Shown one piece after another: positions 1-9,015 of a stretch of 64,000 bases of DNA. How positions within the stretch are numbered: the stretch's first letter is position 1; each line of letters starts with the position of its first letter. A program made the translations under genes and the position numbers. The DNA comes from Brucella pituitosa (GTDB taxonomy: Bacteria; Pseudomonadota; Alphaproteobacteria; Rhizobiales; Rhizobiaceae), in the NCBI RefSeq assembly GCF_003049685.1, contig NZ_PYSY02000002.1, forward strand, positions 1,215,501 to 1,279,500, read 5' to 3'. The notes under the pieces were generated by a model, which saw only the letters and a list, made by a program, of their open reading frames with translations, was not told the origin of the DNA and made no database searches.

Positions 1-1739
1 CGCGGCAGCGGCACTGACACAACCCCCGAACGTACAAAGGCTTCAAACAGGATTGGAGCCGCCGAAACATAGCCCGCAAGTCCCGGCACCGAGCCACCAT
101 CGGCACGCCCGACCCAGACACCCAGCACATAACGACCGTCATAGCCGACCGACCAGGCATCGCGATAACCATAGGACGTGCCGGTCTTGTAAGCGAGGCC
201 GAGGCGTTTAGCACCCTGCGGTGGCACAACACCGGCCAGAATATCACCAATCTGCCACGATGCCTGCTCGGTGAGAATAGGAGCCGTCGGCTGCACAGGC
301 TCAGAGCCTTCCGTGCCGTCACGCAGCGCTGCACCGCGACCGCCATTGGCAAGGCCTGTATAAAGCTGCACCAGATCGCGCAGGCTGATGCCCGCGCCAC
401 CAAGGCCGATGGCAAGGCCCGGCGCTTCGCCTTTCGGCAGTTGCAGATTGACCGCCGCCTGACGAATGCGCGTGGTGAGCCGTGCAGGGCCGACAGCATC
501 AAGCAGGCTGATGGTCGGCACATTCAGCGACATTTGCAGCGCCTGACGGATGCTGACATCGCCCTGATAGCTCATATCGAAATTGCGCGGACGATAGCCT
601 GCAAAATCCTGCGGACGGTCCTCGATGATGGTTTCCTGCGCAATCAGTCCCTGCTCGAAGGCCAGCCCATAGATGAAGGGCTTGAGCGTGGAGCCGGGCG
701 AACGCACGGCGCGGGTCATGTCGATCCAGCCCTGCCGCTTACCATCGAAATAATCAGCGGAGCCGACTTCACCTAAGACATTGCCGTTGCGACTGTCGGC
801 CAGCACGATTGCCACAGAGACTTTTGGCCCAAGCTTGGCGGCAGCTTCGCGTGCCACAACTTCAAGCCCAGCCTGCACCGATTTTTTAAGCGTCAGGTGA
901 TGCCGGGCCTCGGTCGGTGCCTGCTTCAATGCGAGATCAGCAAAGTGGGCAGCCAATGCGGGCAGAGGATGACGCGTAGCGGATATGCGCTCACGCGATG
1001 CACGCTCGGCTTCCTCGGTCGTGAACACATCAGACGAAACCATGCGTTTCAACACACGATCCCGCGCGGCAACCGCGTTCTTCATCTCGCGATCCGGGCG
1101 GCGGCGTTCAGGCAATTGCGGCAGAGCCACAAGAAGCGCTGCTTCCGATGTGGTGAGGCGCAACGGCTCCTTGCCAAAATAGGCAAGTGATGCCGACCGC
1201 ACACCTTCCAGATTGCCGCCATAGGGCGCGAGTGTCAGATAGCGTTCGAGAATTTCAAACTTGCTTAAGCGCCGTTCGATCTGGATTGCGCGTGCCAGCT
1301 GCCGGAACTTGGAGCCAAAACTACGGCTTTCGCGCGGCTCGATCAGGCGGGCAAGCTGCATGGATAGCGTTGAGCCACCGGACACAATACGACCACTCCC
1401 TGCAAGCTGATAAGCGGCCCGAAGAAGTGCTGTGAAATCAATGCCGCCATGCTCGTAGAAACGCTTGTCCTCATAGGCGATCAGCATTTTCACAAATTTC
1501 GGATCGACATCTTCGATGCGGGTATTTAAACGCCAATAGCCGTCCGGCGTTGCATAGGCACGCAGCAAAGCGCCATCGCGATCCATGACTTCTGTGGAAA
1601 TGGTCAACCGTTCCGGCAAAGGCGGAGGATAGGTGCGGTCGAGCCAGTCAAGCCCGACCACGGTTCCGAGTGCGGCGATGCCACAGAATGCGGCTCCGCC
1701 AATCGCTATTTTCCAACGCCTTTTCATTTGTTTAGCCAT
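1..1739 (-). CDS. pbpC: Penicillin-binding protein 1C (partial, 3' end beyond window)
   Basis: Bifunctional peptidoglycan glycosyltransferase/transpeptidase of the PBP1C class. The reverse-strand reading frame is open from the start to the window edge, about 579 codons. The N-terminus has a single hydrophobic anchor (residues about 8-30), followed by the family 51 glycosyltransferase motifs EDKRFYEHGG and GGSTLSMQLARL. The C-terminal part lies outside the window. The start chosen is the ATG at 1739, with GGAG 7-10 bases upstream; the next ATG is four codons later. It follows the alpha-2-macroglobulin gene on the same strand with a gap of about 42 bases, an arrangement also seen for E. coli yfhM-pbpC. 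The start codon and ribosome binding site lie inside a dispersed palindromic repeat. Confidence 0.9.
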   Translation of the reverse strand, partial: MAKQMKRRWKIAIGGAAFCGIAALGTVVGLDWLDRTYPPPLPERLTISTEVMDRDGALLRAYATPDGYWRLNTRIEDVDPKFVKMLIAYEDKRFYEHGGIDFTALLRAAYQLAGSGRIVSGGSTLSMQLARLIEPRESRSFGSKFRQLARAIQIERRLSKFEILERYLTLAPYGGNLEGVRSASLAYFGKEPLRLTTSEAALLVALPQLPERRRPDREMKNAVAARDRVLKRMVSSDVFTTEEAERASRERISATRHPLPALAAHFADLALKQAPTEARHHLTLKKSVQAGLEVVAREAAAKLGPKVSVAIVLADSRNGNVLGEVGSADYFDGKRQGWIDMTRAVRSPGSTLKPFIYGLAFEQGLIAQETIIEDRPQDFAGYRPRNFDMSYQGDVSIRQALQMSLNVPTISLLDAVGPARLTTRIRQAAVNLQLPKGEAPGLAIGLGGAGISLRDLVQLYTGLANGGRGAALRDGTEGSEPVQPTAPILTEQASWQIGDILAGVVPPQGAKRLGLAYKTGTSYGYRDAWSVGYDGRYVLGVWVGRADGGSVPGLAGYVSAAPILFEAFVRSGVVSVPLP

Positions 1740-1780
1740 GATCTTCTCCGAAAACCGGCTCCCACTTTTCGGGATCATGG
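1736..1780. repeat. Short palindromic repeat element
   Basis: The element is bounded by inverted CCATGATC arms and contains the core AAAACCGGCTCCCACTTTT, which recurs with variations near 10515, 10565 and 60755. It fills the pbpC/alpha-2-macroglobulin gap and supplies the pbpC start codon. Short repeats of this type are common in Brucellaceae and rhizobia; no transposase is associated. Confidence 0.65.
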
Positions 1781-1781
1781 C

Positions 1782-4700
1782 TTACGGTGCCGCCACCTCC
1801 ATCATGCCTGTCGCCGTGCGCGCTGCAAATTGCGGACGATACATGTCCTCAACCGTTGCTGCCGGATGCGTATAAAGCCCCGGCGTCACCGCACGCACCA
1901 CATAAGCGAGTGTGATCGGCTTCTTCTCGCCTGCAAAGCGGTCGAAAGCGGCCACAAAACGATCATTGCGGAATTCGAGATGGGCCGCTTGCGTGCTTTC
2001 GAGCCATGAGAAATTGCCAAGATCAGCGCTGGAAACAAGGCCCGGATTGTCGATCTCAAAACCGGCTGGCAAGAGATCAGTCACCAGCAAGCGCGACTGC
2101 CATTGCTGCAAATCATCGATTTTCAGAACAACCACATAGCGTTCATTCTGATTGACCCCGGTGACATTGGCCGGCTCACCATCAAGCGTATAATAAGTGC
2201 GCTCGATATTGAAACCTTCTCCACCCGCAGGCAGCGACTGCGCAGGCGATGCAACCGCTGTTACCACAGCATCGACCGAACCCTTGCCCTTATTGGTGAC
2301 GACTAAAGGCTGCGCTTCAAGTGCTGCACCATTGAGACGTTCAGAGAAAACGCCTTCGTGCATAGTGCCATTGATGTCGAGGCTGATTGCGCCATTGTCA
2401 TCCTGAAGCCCGCGTGCTGCAAGCAACATCCATGCCTGATCCTGCGTGCTCAAATAACGTGCCTTTTCACGCTGAAACTCGACCAGCGTAACGAGGGCGG
2501 GAAGCACTTTCGGCGCAGGCTTGGTTTCAGCTGCAAGCGCCAGCATGGCCGCTCCATCGCGCAGAGGCGAACCATAGTCAGAACGATTATAGTCGAAGCT
2601 GGACTGGCTGGTTGCAAGCTGGAGCGACGCATTGAACACTCGTTCCGAACGCGGCTGATCACCATAAAGCGCGAGCGCTGCGCCCAGCTGGGCCACGGCC
2701 ATCGGGCTTGCGAAGTTTTCGAGCTGGGTATCGGCAAAGTAGCGCAGATCGCCAACGGAAGCCTTCTTGTTGCGTGCCAGAACATAGATCGCATATGCGA
2801 TGTCGTTGCCACGTTCCTTGACGTCGGTGGTATAGCCGAGCGCATTCTGCAGATTTGCAAGAGCCGAAAGCATCGCCTGCTGCGGAACGTCATAACCCTT
2901 TTCACGGGCACGCGTGAGGAAGTCGGTCACATAGGCGTCCATCCAGAGATCACCCGACCCCGGCGACCAGAGGCCAAACGACCCGCTTGAAGACTGGTTG
3001 TTGAGCACGCGGAAGATGGAATCCTGTACGCGCTTCTTAAGTTCTTCCTGACTTTCCAGACCCGCTGCCGCTTCCGTACCTGCAGCCATTTCGCTCAAAT
3101 AAAGCAGCGGCAGTGCTCGGCTGGTGGTCTGCTCTGTGCAACCATAAGGATAGCGGTCGAGCGCCATCAAAAGCGCTGGCACATCAAATGCAGCACTTCG
3201 CGTCACACCAACGCTGACAAAAGCACCATCAAGCAGGCTTTCCGACAGAAGGCCGCCGTCGACTTTCAGGCTTCCGCCATTGGCTCCGAGATTGACGACA
3301 TGACGGCTCGTGACCGGCAGATCGACCGGACGCACCGGCAATGCCAAGGCCTGTTCAACATTGAGGCCCGCATCGTTGGAAAGCCGGATCGTCACACCAC
3401 CGGCACCTGTCGCCACTGCATTCAGCGGCACGGTGATCGACTGCCGTTTGCCACCTGTAAGTGCAATGCTTTCTGGATAAGAGCCAACTTCGACGCCAAG
3501 ATTATCGGTGGTCTCAAGGCTCACACGATAGTCACCGTCCGGTGCATCCGTATTGGCAATATCGAAGCGGATATTGGCCTGATCGCCAGGGGCCATGAAG
3601 CGTGGCAGACCAGCGGTGATGACCACAGGATCGCGGATGATGACATCCGTAACCGCATGACCGACAGCCTTCTTGGTCCATGCAACCGCCATGACGCGCG
3701 CGGTACCGTTGAACTGCGGTACGTCGAAGGTGATTGTAGCCTTGCCGTCGCTGTCGAGTTCCACAGGACCGGAGAACAGCGCAACCAGTTTTTCGGTGGG
3801 CGGGCTGCCTTCGGCTGCCATATTGCCACCGTCGCCACCTGTGCGCAGCTTGCCGGTGACACCGAGCGAACCATCGATCAGGCGACCGTACATATCGCGC
3901 ATTTCAAGGCCCAGCTGACGCTGGCCGAAGAACCAGTCTTCAGGGTTCGGCGGCTGATAGCGGGTCAGGTTGAGAATGCCGACATCGACCGCCGCAACCA
4001 TGACATAGGCCTGCTCGCCACCCGCATTTTCAACCGAAACAGGGATGGAAAGCGTGGAACGCGGTGCGATCTTTTCAGGCGGGGTAAGCTTGACTGCAAG
4101 CTGCTTGTCGGCAGGGTCAACCTTCAGCCATTTAAGACCAATCGCACGCGCAGGCATACGGCTTTCAATCGCCTCGCCCGGACGGAACAACGTTGCCGTG
4201 ACATAGGCACCAGCACCCCAATCCTCACCAACCGGAATATCGATGGTCGTGCCACCTTCCGGCACACTGGCCGTGATGGTCTGGAGCAGCTTTTCTGCAC
4301 CGATGGTGATGAGCAACTCACCGGCAAAACGTGGGGATATTTTCAGTTCAGCCGTATCACCCGCCGCATAATGTTCCTTGTCGAGCGCGATTTCCAGCCC
4401 GTCCGGTGTTTCGGTCGAAGTGGAGCTCACATACCAGCCCGCGTCGAATTCGTAGCTTGTGGTCGGACCCGAGGCATCAGCCGTTTCGATTTCCAGACGA
4501 TAACGACCCCAATCAACCGGCAGGCTGATTTCAGCTTCGCTATCGGTTTTGAGATCAATCTTGCCGTTGGAAACAGCCTTGGTGAACGTCACCGGCTCGT
4601 AGTTCCAGCTGTTGCCGCTGCGATACCACTGATAATTACGCTCGATCTTGACCAGCGACCATTGTGCGCCGTCGAGCGCCTTGCGATCACCCTTGCTATC

Positions 4701-7274
4701 AGATGCGATTACACTGAACTTAGCCGTCCCACCCTGCGGAACCTCACCGCCGGAGAAATCGGGACGAATGCCGATCATGTCAGTTTCCGGCTGCACGGCA
4801 ACATTGATGGTGCGTTCAACCGCGCGACCGCCAGTTTCCCGCATACGAACGGTCACGGCTGCGTTTACGAGACGTGTCGTCGACGGCATTTCATCGACAG
4901 CAAGCGGAAAACTCGCCTTGCCGTTGTCATCGACCTTCGAAAGACCATCAAGCGGAAGGCGCGAGGCTTCACCCTGTTGCTCATCCGTGAGGCCGAAATA
5001 ATAGCCAGCAAAGCGGTCCCACTGGCGTTTGGTTGAAAGCGTGACTTCGCCTTCAAGAGCGAGACCCGCAGCAGGCGCACCATAGAGGAAACGACCATCC
5101 ACGGTGATATTGGCGGTTTCACCCACAGCAATTTCTGGTTTGTCAGACGTCAGATCGAACTCGATCCGGTCCGGCACAAAATCTTCAACCAGAAACATCT
5201 GCGTGGCAATAGCTGGCTGCTTGGGATCGGTATAGATCGACACAGACCATGTGCCACGCATGGCGTTGGTTGGCAATGTCAGGTCGATGGCATGACCACC
5301 AGCCAGCTTGCTGTCGGAAACAAGACGGCGATCTTCCACACCATCGGGGCGCGAAAAGATGAATGTCAGTGGCAGATCTTCAATTGCGTTGGCACTATCA
5401 TCACGCGCCAGCGCACCCACATGCACAACTTCGCCCGCACGATAGATACCGCGCTCGGTCCATGCATAAAGATCAAGTGCTTTCGGGACGGCACGGCCCG
5501 TCACACCACGATCGGAAAGATCAAAACCAGCGCGCGCCATATCGAGGAATGTGAAATCCTCATCATGCTGACTTGCCATCAGCACCGCTGGCACCATGCC
5601 GTCTGTGCCGCGTGTCAGTCCCGGCGTGAACGTCGCCCGGCCATCGCTGTCGGTGGTCGCTTCGCCCAGCACTTCATTATTACGTGCAAGCAGGGTCAGC
5701 TTCACACCTTTAAGCGGTTCTGCGCTTTCCAGCGAACGGGCAAACACATTAATCCCGTCCTGTCCGGTATAAGTTGAAAGGCCGATGTCGGAAACGACAA
5801 ACCACTGCGTTGCCTTGGTGCCATATTCATCATCGGACTTCTTGACCAGCGGCTCGGCGGTCAGCACATAGACGCCGGGTTTACGTTCCGACAGCGCTTC
5901 ATCGACCGGGAAACTGGTTGTCGCTTCCTTGTTCAGCTCATTGCCTGCAACCTCGATCTCACCTTCCCAGACAGGCGACCCCATCTGTTCGGAAACCGTG
6001 CTGATGTCGTAGCTGTCGAGCTGGCGCAGGAACTGGTAGCCGGAAAGGAGCTGTGCCAGCGAACGGTCGCCAACGCGGTAAAGCTTAACTTTCGCTGCAT
6101 CGAGATTGACGCTGACCAGCGGAATGCCGCGACGTGCCTTGGCAGGCAGCACAAAGCTGTCGCCGGTAAAGCGCACGGATGGCGCACGATCCTGCACATA
6201 GATCGAAAGATTGACCGGCGCTGGCAGCACTTCGCCAACAGCTGATGGCAGGCCCTGACGGAACGTCACTGTATAATTGCGGCCATGCTCCAGACCTTCG
6301 ACACAAATCTGGCGATCCTTGGCGTCAACAGCTTTTGGCGCACCATTATCGAGTGTAACGAAGCTCGAATAATCGACACCGCTTTTCACCAGCTCTTCCG
6401 AGAACTGCGCGCAGATCCGCGGGGCGGCATTGTCATTATCAACGGTGTTGTTGACGATGCGGAAGCCTTTGCGGGCTTTCAGATCTTCATAGGCAGCACG
6501 AACCGATGCGGAATTAACGAGATCAAGGCTCGCTTCATAGGCCTGCAAGGCCGGGCGCGATGCATCGCGCTTTTCCAGTGCCTGCGCCATGACGGCAAGC
6601 GCTTCCGCGCGCTCTTCCTTGGTGCGTGAAGCCTGATAGGCAAACCACGAGGCAGACGTCGCATCACGCTGGAACTTTGCGCGTTCCTGACCGTTGGATG
6701 GTTCAGTTGCAAGCGCCGAAAGCGCATATCCGGTCCAGAGTTCGCTCTCATCCGGCGACATGCTGGAAGCGAGACGGAACTTTTCCATCGCCGTGCGCGG
6801 ATCGCCATTCAGGCCCGCCGCACCGGCTTCATTTCGCAAGGTACGCAGGCTGTCGGAACTTTCAAGGCCATTGATTTCGCGCTTCAGACGACGGGCTTCA
6901 TCAATCAGATTGGCAGAAAAGAACGAGATTGCGGGTGCCGCACCAAGATCTTTGCCCTTGGCGGCTTTCGCTTCCGTCACAACCTTGCCGGCAATGGAAC
7001 CGACAGATTCATTGAGCTTGTTGAAATCGGCTTTCAGAAAGCACCATTTGACCTTCGGGTTATAGGTGAAGGCCAGACAGGAATTATCGCCAAGGCAGAT
7101 GCTTTTGCATTGCTCAAGCGAGACATTTTTCTCGGTTCTCAGATCAAAGCCGAAATAATCGGCATCCTGCGTGGTCTCGATTTGTCTTGTTTCAGCGGCA
7201 TGAGCGCTAAATGATGTCGCAAGGCAGAACGCAGTCGTAAAGGCCAGTATCAGCCGATTAAACCGAACAGACAT
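1782..7274 (-). CDS. Alpha-2-macroglobulin family protein (thioester type)
   Basis: A large secreted protein of 1830 residues, thought in this family to trap proteases attacking the periplasm and to act with PBP1C in wall repair. A signal peptide covers residues 1 to about 27 (cleavage after SAHA). A Cys-rich PAN/Apple-like segment follows (about residues 30-85). Macroglobulin (MG) domains fill the middle, and the thioester motif YGCTEQ lies near residue 1379. The C-terminal alpha-helical thioester domain and a receptor-binding-like domain complete it. The start at 7274 is preferred over 7304 because AGAAGAG lies upstream and it gives a clean signal peptide. No lipobox is evident, unlike E. 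coli YfhM, so it is probably soluble in the periplasm. It is transcribed toward pbpC, probably as one operon. Confidence 0.9.
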   Translation of the reverse strand: MSVRFNRLILAFTTAFCLATSFSAHAAETRQIETTQDADYFGFDLRTEKNVSLEQCKSICLGDNSCLAFTYNPKVKWCFLKADFNKLNESVGSIAGKVVTEAKAAKGKDLGAAPAISFFSANLIDEARRLKREINGLESSDSLRTLRNEAGAAGLNGDPRTAMEKFRLASSMSPDESELWTGYALSALATEPSNGQERAKFQRDATSASWFAYQASRTKEERAEALAVMAQALEKRDASRPALQAYEASLDLVNSASVRAAYEDLKARKGFRIVNNTVDNDNAAPRICAQFSEELVKSGVDYSSFVTLDNGAPKAVDAKDRQICVEGLEHGRNYTVTFRQGLPSAVGEVLPAPVNLSIYVQDRAPSVRFTGDSFVLPAKARRGIPLVSVNLDAAKVKLYRVGDRSLAQLLSGYQFLRQLDSYDISTVSEQMGSPVWEGEIEVAGNELNKEATTSFPVDEALSERKPGVYVLTAEPLVKKSDDEYGTKATQWFVVSDIGLSTYTGQDGINVFARSLESAEPLKGVKLTLLARNNEVLGEATTDSDGRATFTPGLTRGTDGMVPAVLMASQHDEDFTFLDMARAGFDLSDRGVTGRAVPKALDLYAWTERGIYRAGEVVHVGALARDDSANAIEDLPLTFIFSRPDGVEDRRLVSDSKLAGGHAIDLTLPTNAMRGTWSVSIYTDPKQPAIATQMFLVEDFVPDRIEFDLTSDKPEIAVGETANITVDGRFLYGAPAAGLALEGEVTLSTKRQWDRFAGYYFGLTDEQQGEASRLPLDGLSKVDDNGKASFPLAVDEMPSTTRLVNAAVTVRMRETGGRAVERTINVAVQPETDMIGIRPDFSGGEVPQGGTAKFSVIASDSKGDRKALDGAQWSLVKIERNYQWYRSGNSWNYEPVTFTKAVSNGKIDLKTDSEAEISLPVDWGRYRLEIETADASGPTTSYEFDAGWYVSSTSTETPDGLEIALDKEHYAAGDTAELKISPRFAGELLITIGAEKLLQTITASVPEGGTTIDIPVGEDWGAGAYVTATLFRPGEAIESRMPARAIGLKWLKVDPADKQLAVKLTPPEKIAPRSTLSIPVSVENAGGEQAYVMVAAVDVGILNLTRYQPPNPEDWFFGQRQLGLEMRDMYGRLIDGSLGVTGKLRTGGDGGNMAAEGSPPTEKLVALFSGPVELDSDGKATITFDVPQFNGTARVMAVAWTKKAVGHAVTDVIIRDPVVITAGLPRFMAPGDQANIRFDIANTDAPDGDYRVSLETTDNLGVEVGSYPESIALTGGKRQSITVPLNAVATGAGGVTIRLSNDAGLNVEQALALPVRPVDLPVTSRHVVNLGANGGSLKVDGGLLSESLLDGAFVSVGVTRSAAFDVPALLMALDRYPYGCTEQTTSRALPLLYLSEMAAGTEAAAGLESQEELKKRVQDSIFRVLNNQSSSGSFGLWSPGSGDLWMDAYVTDFLTRAREKGYDVPQQAMLSALANLQNALGYTTDVKERGNDIAYAIYVLARNKKASVGDLRYFADTQLENFASPMAVAQLGAALALYGDQPRSERVFNASLQLATSQSSFDYNRSDYGSPLRDGAAMLALAAETKPAPKVLPALVTLVEFQREKARYLSTQDQAWMLLAARGLQDDNGAISLDINGTMHEGVFSERLNGAALEAQPLVVTNKGKGSVDAVVTAVASPAQSLPAGGEGFNIERTYYTLDGEPANVTGVNQNERYVVVLKIDDLQQWQSRLLVTDLLPAGFEIDNPGLVSSADLGNFSWLESTQAAHLEFRNDRFVAAFDRFAGEKKPITLAYVVRAVTPGLYTHPAATVEDMYRPQFAARTATGMMEVAAP

Positions 7275-7304
7275 GAATGTCACTCTTCTGTAGTTGTCCC
7301 TCAT

Positions 7305-7643
7305 CCCGCGCGGTTGTCATCAACCCAGACCCGCACGCTCTCCAGATCAAACCTTACCAATTTATCCCACACCGGGTAACTGGATTCGCATCTGAACTTC
7401 CGAATAGACTCTGATACAGGACAAACCTGATCAGACAAGGGTTCTTTTAGCGTCGGCTCAATCAACAGTCAGAACATACGGGCTCGACATTACGTGATCA
7501 CCGCAATATTGCTCGGCCTGAAATAAAGCATACATAAGGAAAGCAATCGCATCGCCCTCCTCCCCAAAGGATGTGGTCGCAAAACTGAATTCCCCCAAAC
7601 AAAAGGCCGGAAGCGCTCCCAAGGTTTCCGGTTGGCATGATTG
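7305..7643. other. Intergenic region between divergent genes
   Basis: About 340 bases between the alpha-2-macroglobulin gene (minus) and the flavin reductase gene (plus). It should hold both promoters. I see no convincing gene, terminator or operator in it. Confidence 0.5.
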
Positions 7644-8177
7644 ATGGCACATCCCAACAGACTGAACTCTGCAGCGCTCGATTTAATCCCCAACACGGCC
7701 ACGGCGGATGAATTGAAAGCTGCGATGCGACAGCTTGCTGCCGGCATCAGCGTCCTCACCACAGGAACCGGCGACGCCAGAACCGGCGCAACCGTGACAT
7801 CTGCGACCGCTCTTTCGGTCGAACCGCCGACAATCATCGTCAATATCAATCTGACGGCCTCCGTTTGGCCGACAATCAATGCCGAACGCCGCTTCTGCCT
7901 CAACATTCTTTCAGGCGAGCAGCAGGCCATAGCCGACCGTTTTGCAGGCCGGAATGGCGAGAAGGGTGCGGCGCGCTATGCTGAAGCCGAGTGGTATGAA
8001 CTCGAAAGCGGTGCACTGGCACTGAAAGGCGCGCTGGCCTCCATCGATTGCGAGGTCGAAGAGATCATCGAGCGTCACACGCACGCCATTATTATTGGCC
8101 GTGCACTCAAGATCGTCACTGGCGAAGGTGAGCCGCTCGTCTATCATCACGGACGCTATCACGCTCTGCAGCCCTAA
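7644..8177 (+). CDS. Flavin reductase-like (HpaC-type) FMN-binding protein
   Basis: A 177-residue single-domain protein of the flavin reductase-like/FMN-binding split-barrel family, whose members reduce FMN or FAD with NAD(P)H for two-component monooxygenases. Visible family features are MRQLAAGISVLTTG near the N-terminus, the TSATALSVEPPTIIVNIN strand, FCLNILS, and the C-terminal LVYHHGRYHAL. An ATG at 7644 follows an in-frame TTG and is the likelier start. No monooxygenase partner gene lies beside it, so its substrate enzyme is unknown. The gene stands alone between the divergent alpha-2-macroglobulin gene and the GntR regulator. Confidence 0.85.
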   Translation: MAHPNRLNSAALDLIPNTATADELKAAMRQLAAGISVLTTGTGDARTGATVTSATALSVEPPTIIVNINLTASVWPTINAERRFCLNILSGEQQAIADRFAGRNGEKGAARYAEAEWYELESGALALKGALASIDCEVEEIIERHTHAIIIGRALKIVTGEGEPLVYHHGRYHALQP

Positions 8178-8240
8178 CTTCTTTGTCAAACATTCGTCCT
8201 GCCTGAAACAACTGTTGCCCTGCTGTCATAAATTGCCTAG

Positions 8241-8251
8241 CTGTTAGACAA
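8241..8251. promoter_or_regulatory. Candidate GntR operator (CTGTTAGACAA)
   Basis: The sequence matches the TGTNNNACA core typical of FadR-subfamily sites. It lies between direct copies of TTGCCTAG (8233-8240 and 8253-8260), 30 bases before the GntR gene start. A near-identical dyad, CTGTCAGACAG, lies at 10612-10622 between aspA and the permease gene. Confidence 0.45.
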
Positions 8252-8280
8252 GTTGCCTAGAAGCGGGAGAGTTCAGCGTC

Positions 8281-8988
8281 GTGATTGAGTGGTTGGCCAA
8301 TAGCAGTCCGGTAAATCGGAAAAGTGCGGCTGAAATCGTATTTGAGGATATCCGCTCTGCGATTACCACTGGGCGGTTGACCGTTGGAACACGCCTTCCC
8401 TCCGAAGCCCAACTTGCCACAAAATACAGCGTCAGCCGCCCCATTGTGCGGGAAGCATTGCGCTCACTACAGACACTCGGTCTCACTCAGACACGCACCG
8501 GCAGCGGCACTTATGTGCTCAAAGCTACCCCCGGACCCGAACTGAGTTATGGCGGCTATTCAGCACGCGATCTTATCGAGGCCCGCCCTTTCATCGAAGT
8601 CCCGGCTGCCGGCTGGGCAGCAATCCGCCACACCGAAGAACAGATGGCAAAGCTGATCGATCTTTGCGACCGCATGGACAAGCAGACCGATCCGCATAAA
8701 TGGGTGCTGCTCGATACCGAGTTTCACAGCATGATTGCTTTGGCTTCAGGCAATGCGATGTTTGCAAAAATCGTCGCAGATGCCCGCGTGGCCCTTTCGC
8801 GCCAGTCGGAACTCGTCAATCTGATGGCCGGTCGTCGTGAGGCTTCCAATATCGAGCATCGCCAGATCGCCGAGGCGATCAAGGCCGGTTCTGAGGAACA
8901 GGCGCGTCTCGCAATGCAGAACCATCTCGGGCAGGTGAAACTGGCCGTCACCACGATTATGGCCGAGGAAAAAGGCTCGCCGGAGTAA
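8281..8988 (+). CDS. GntR-family (FadR subfamily) transcriptional regulator
   Basis: A 235-residue regulator. The N-terminal winged helix (about residues 15-80) contains PSEAQLATKYSVSRPIVREALRSL, the standard GntR helix-turn-helix. The C-terminal all-helical FCD ligand domain (about 95-225) has the metal/ligand-site pattern D..FH and HRQIAEAI. It begins with GTG, with GGGAGA upstream. Position and shared dyads suggest that it controls itself and the divergent aspA/permease-asparaginase genes, probably in response to an amino acid or dicarboxylate. This regulon is inference. Confidence 0.88.
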   Translation: MIEWLANSSPVNRKSAAEIVFEDIRSAITTGRLTVGTRLPSEAQLATKYSVSRPIVREALRSLQTLGLTQTRTGSGTYVLKATPGPELSYGGYSARDLIEARPFIEVPAAGWAAIRHTEEQMAKLIDLCDRMDKQTDPHKWVLLDTEFHSMIALASGNAMFAKIVADARVALSRQSELVNLMAGRREASNIEHRQIAEAIKAGSEEQARLAMQNHLGQVKLAVTTIMAEEKGSPE

Positions 8989-9015
8989 ATTCCCGGCAAA
9001 CCTTCACAGCTTTTA

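Noticed and set aside
3300..5036. A 578-codon open frame on the plus strand inside the macroglobulin gene
   Set aside because: It is antisense to a well-supported gene, has no family motifs, is rich in Arg/His/Thr, and lacks a convincing ribosome binding site.
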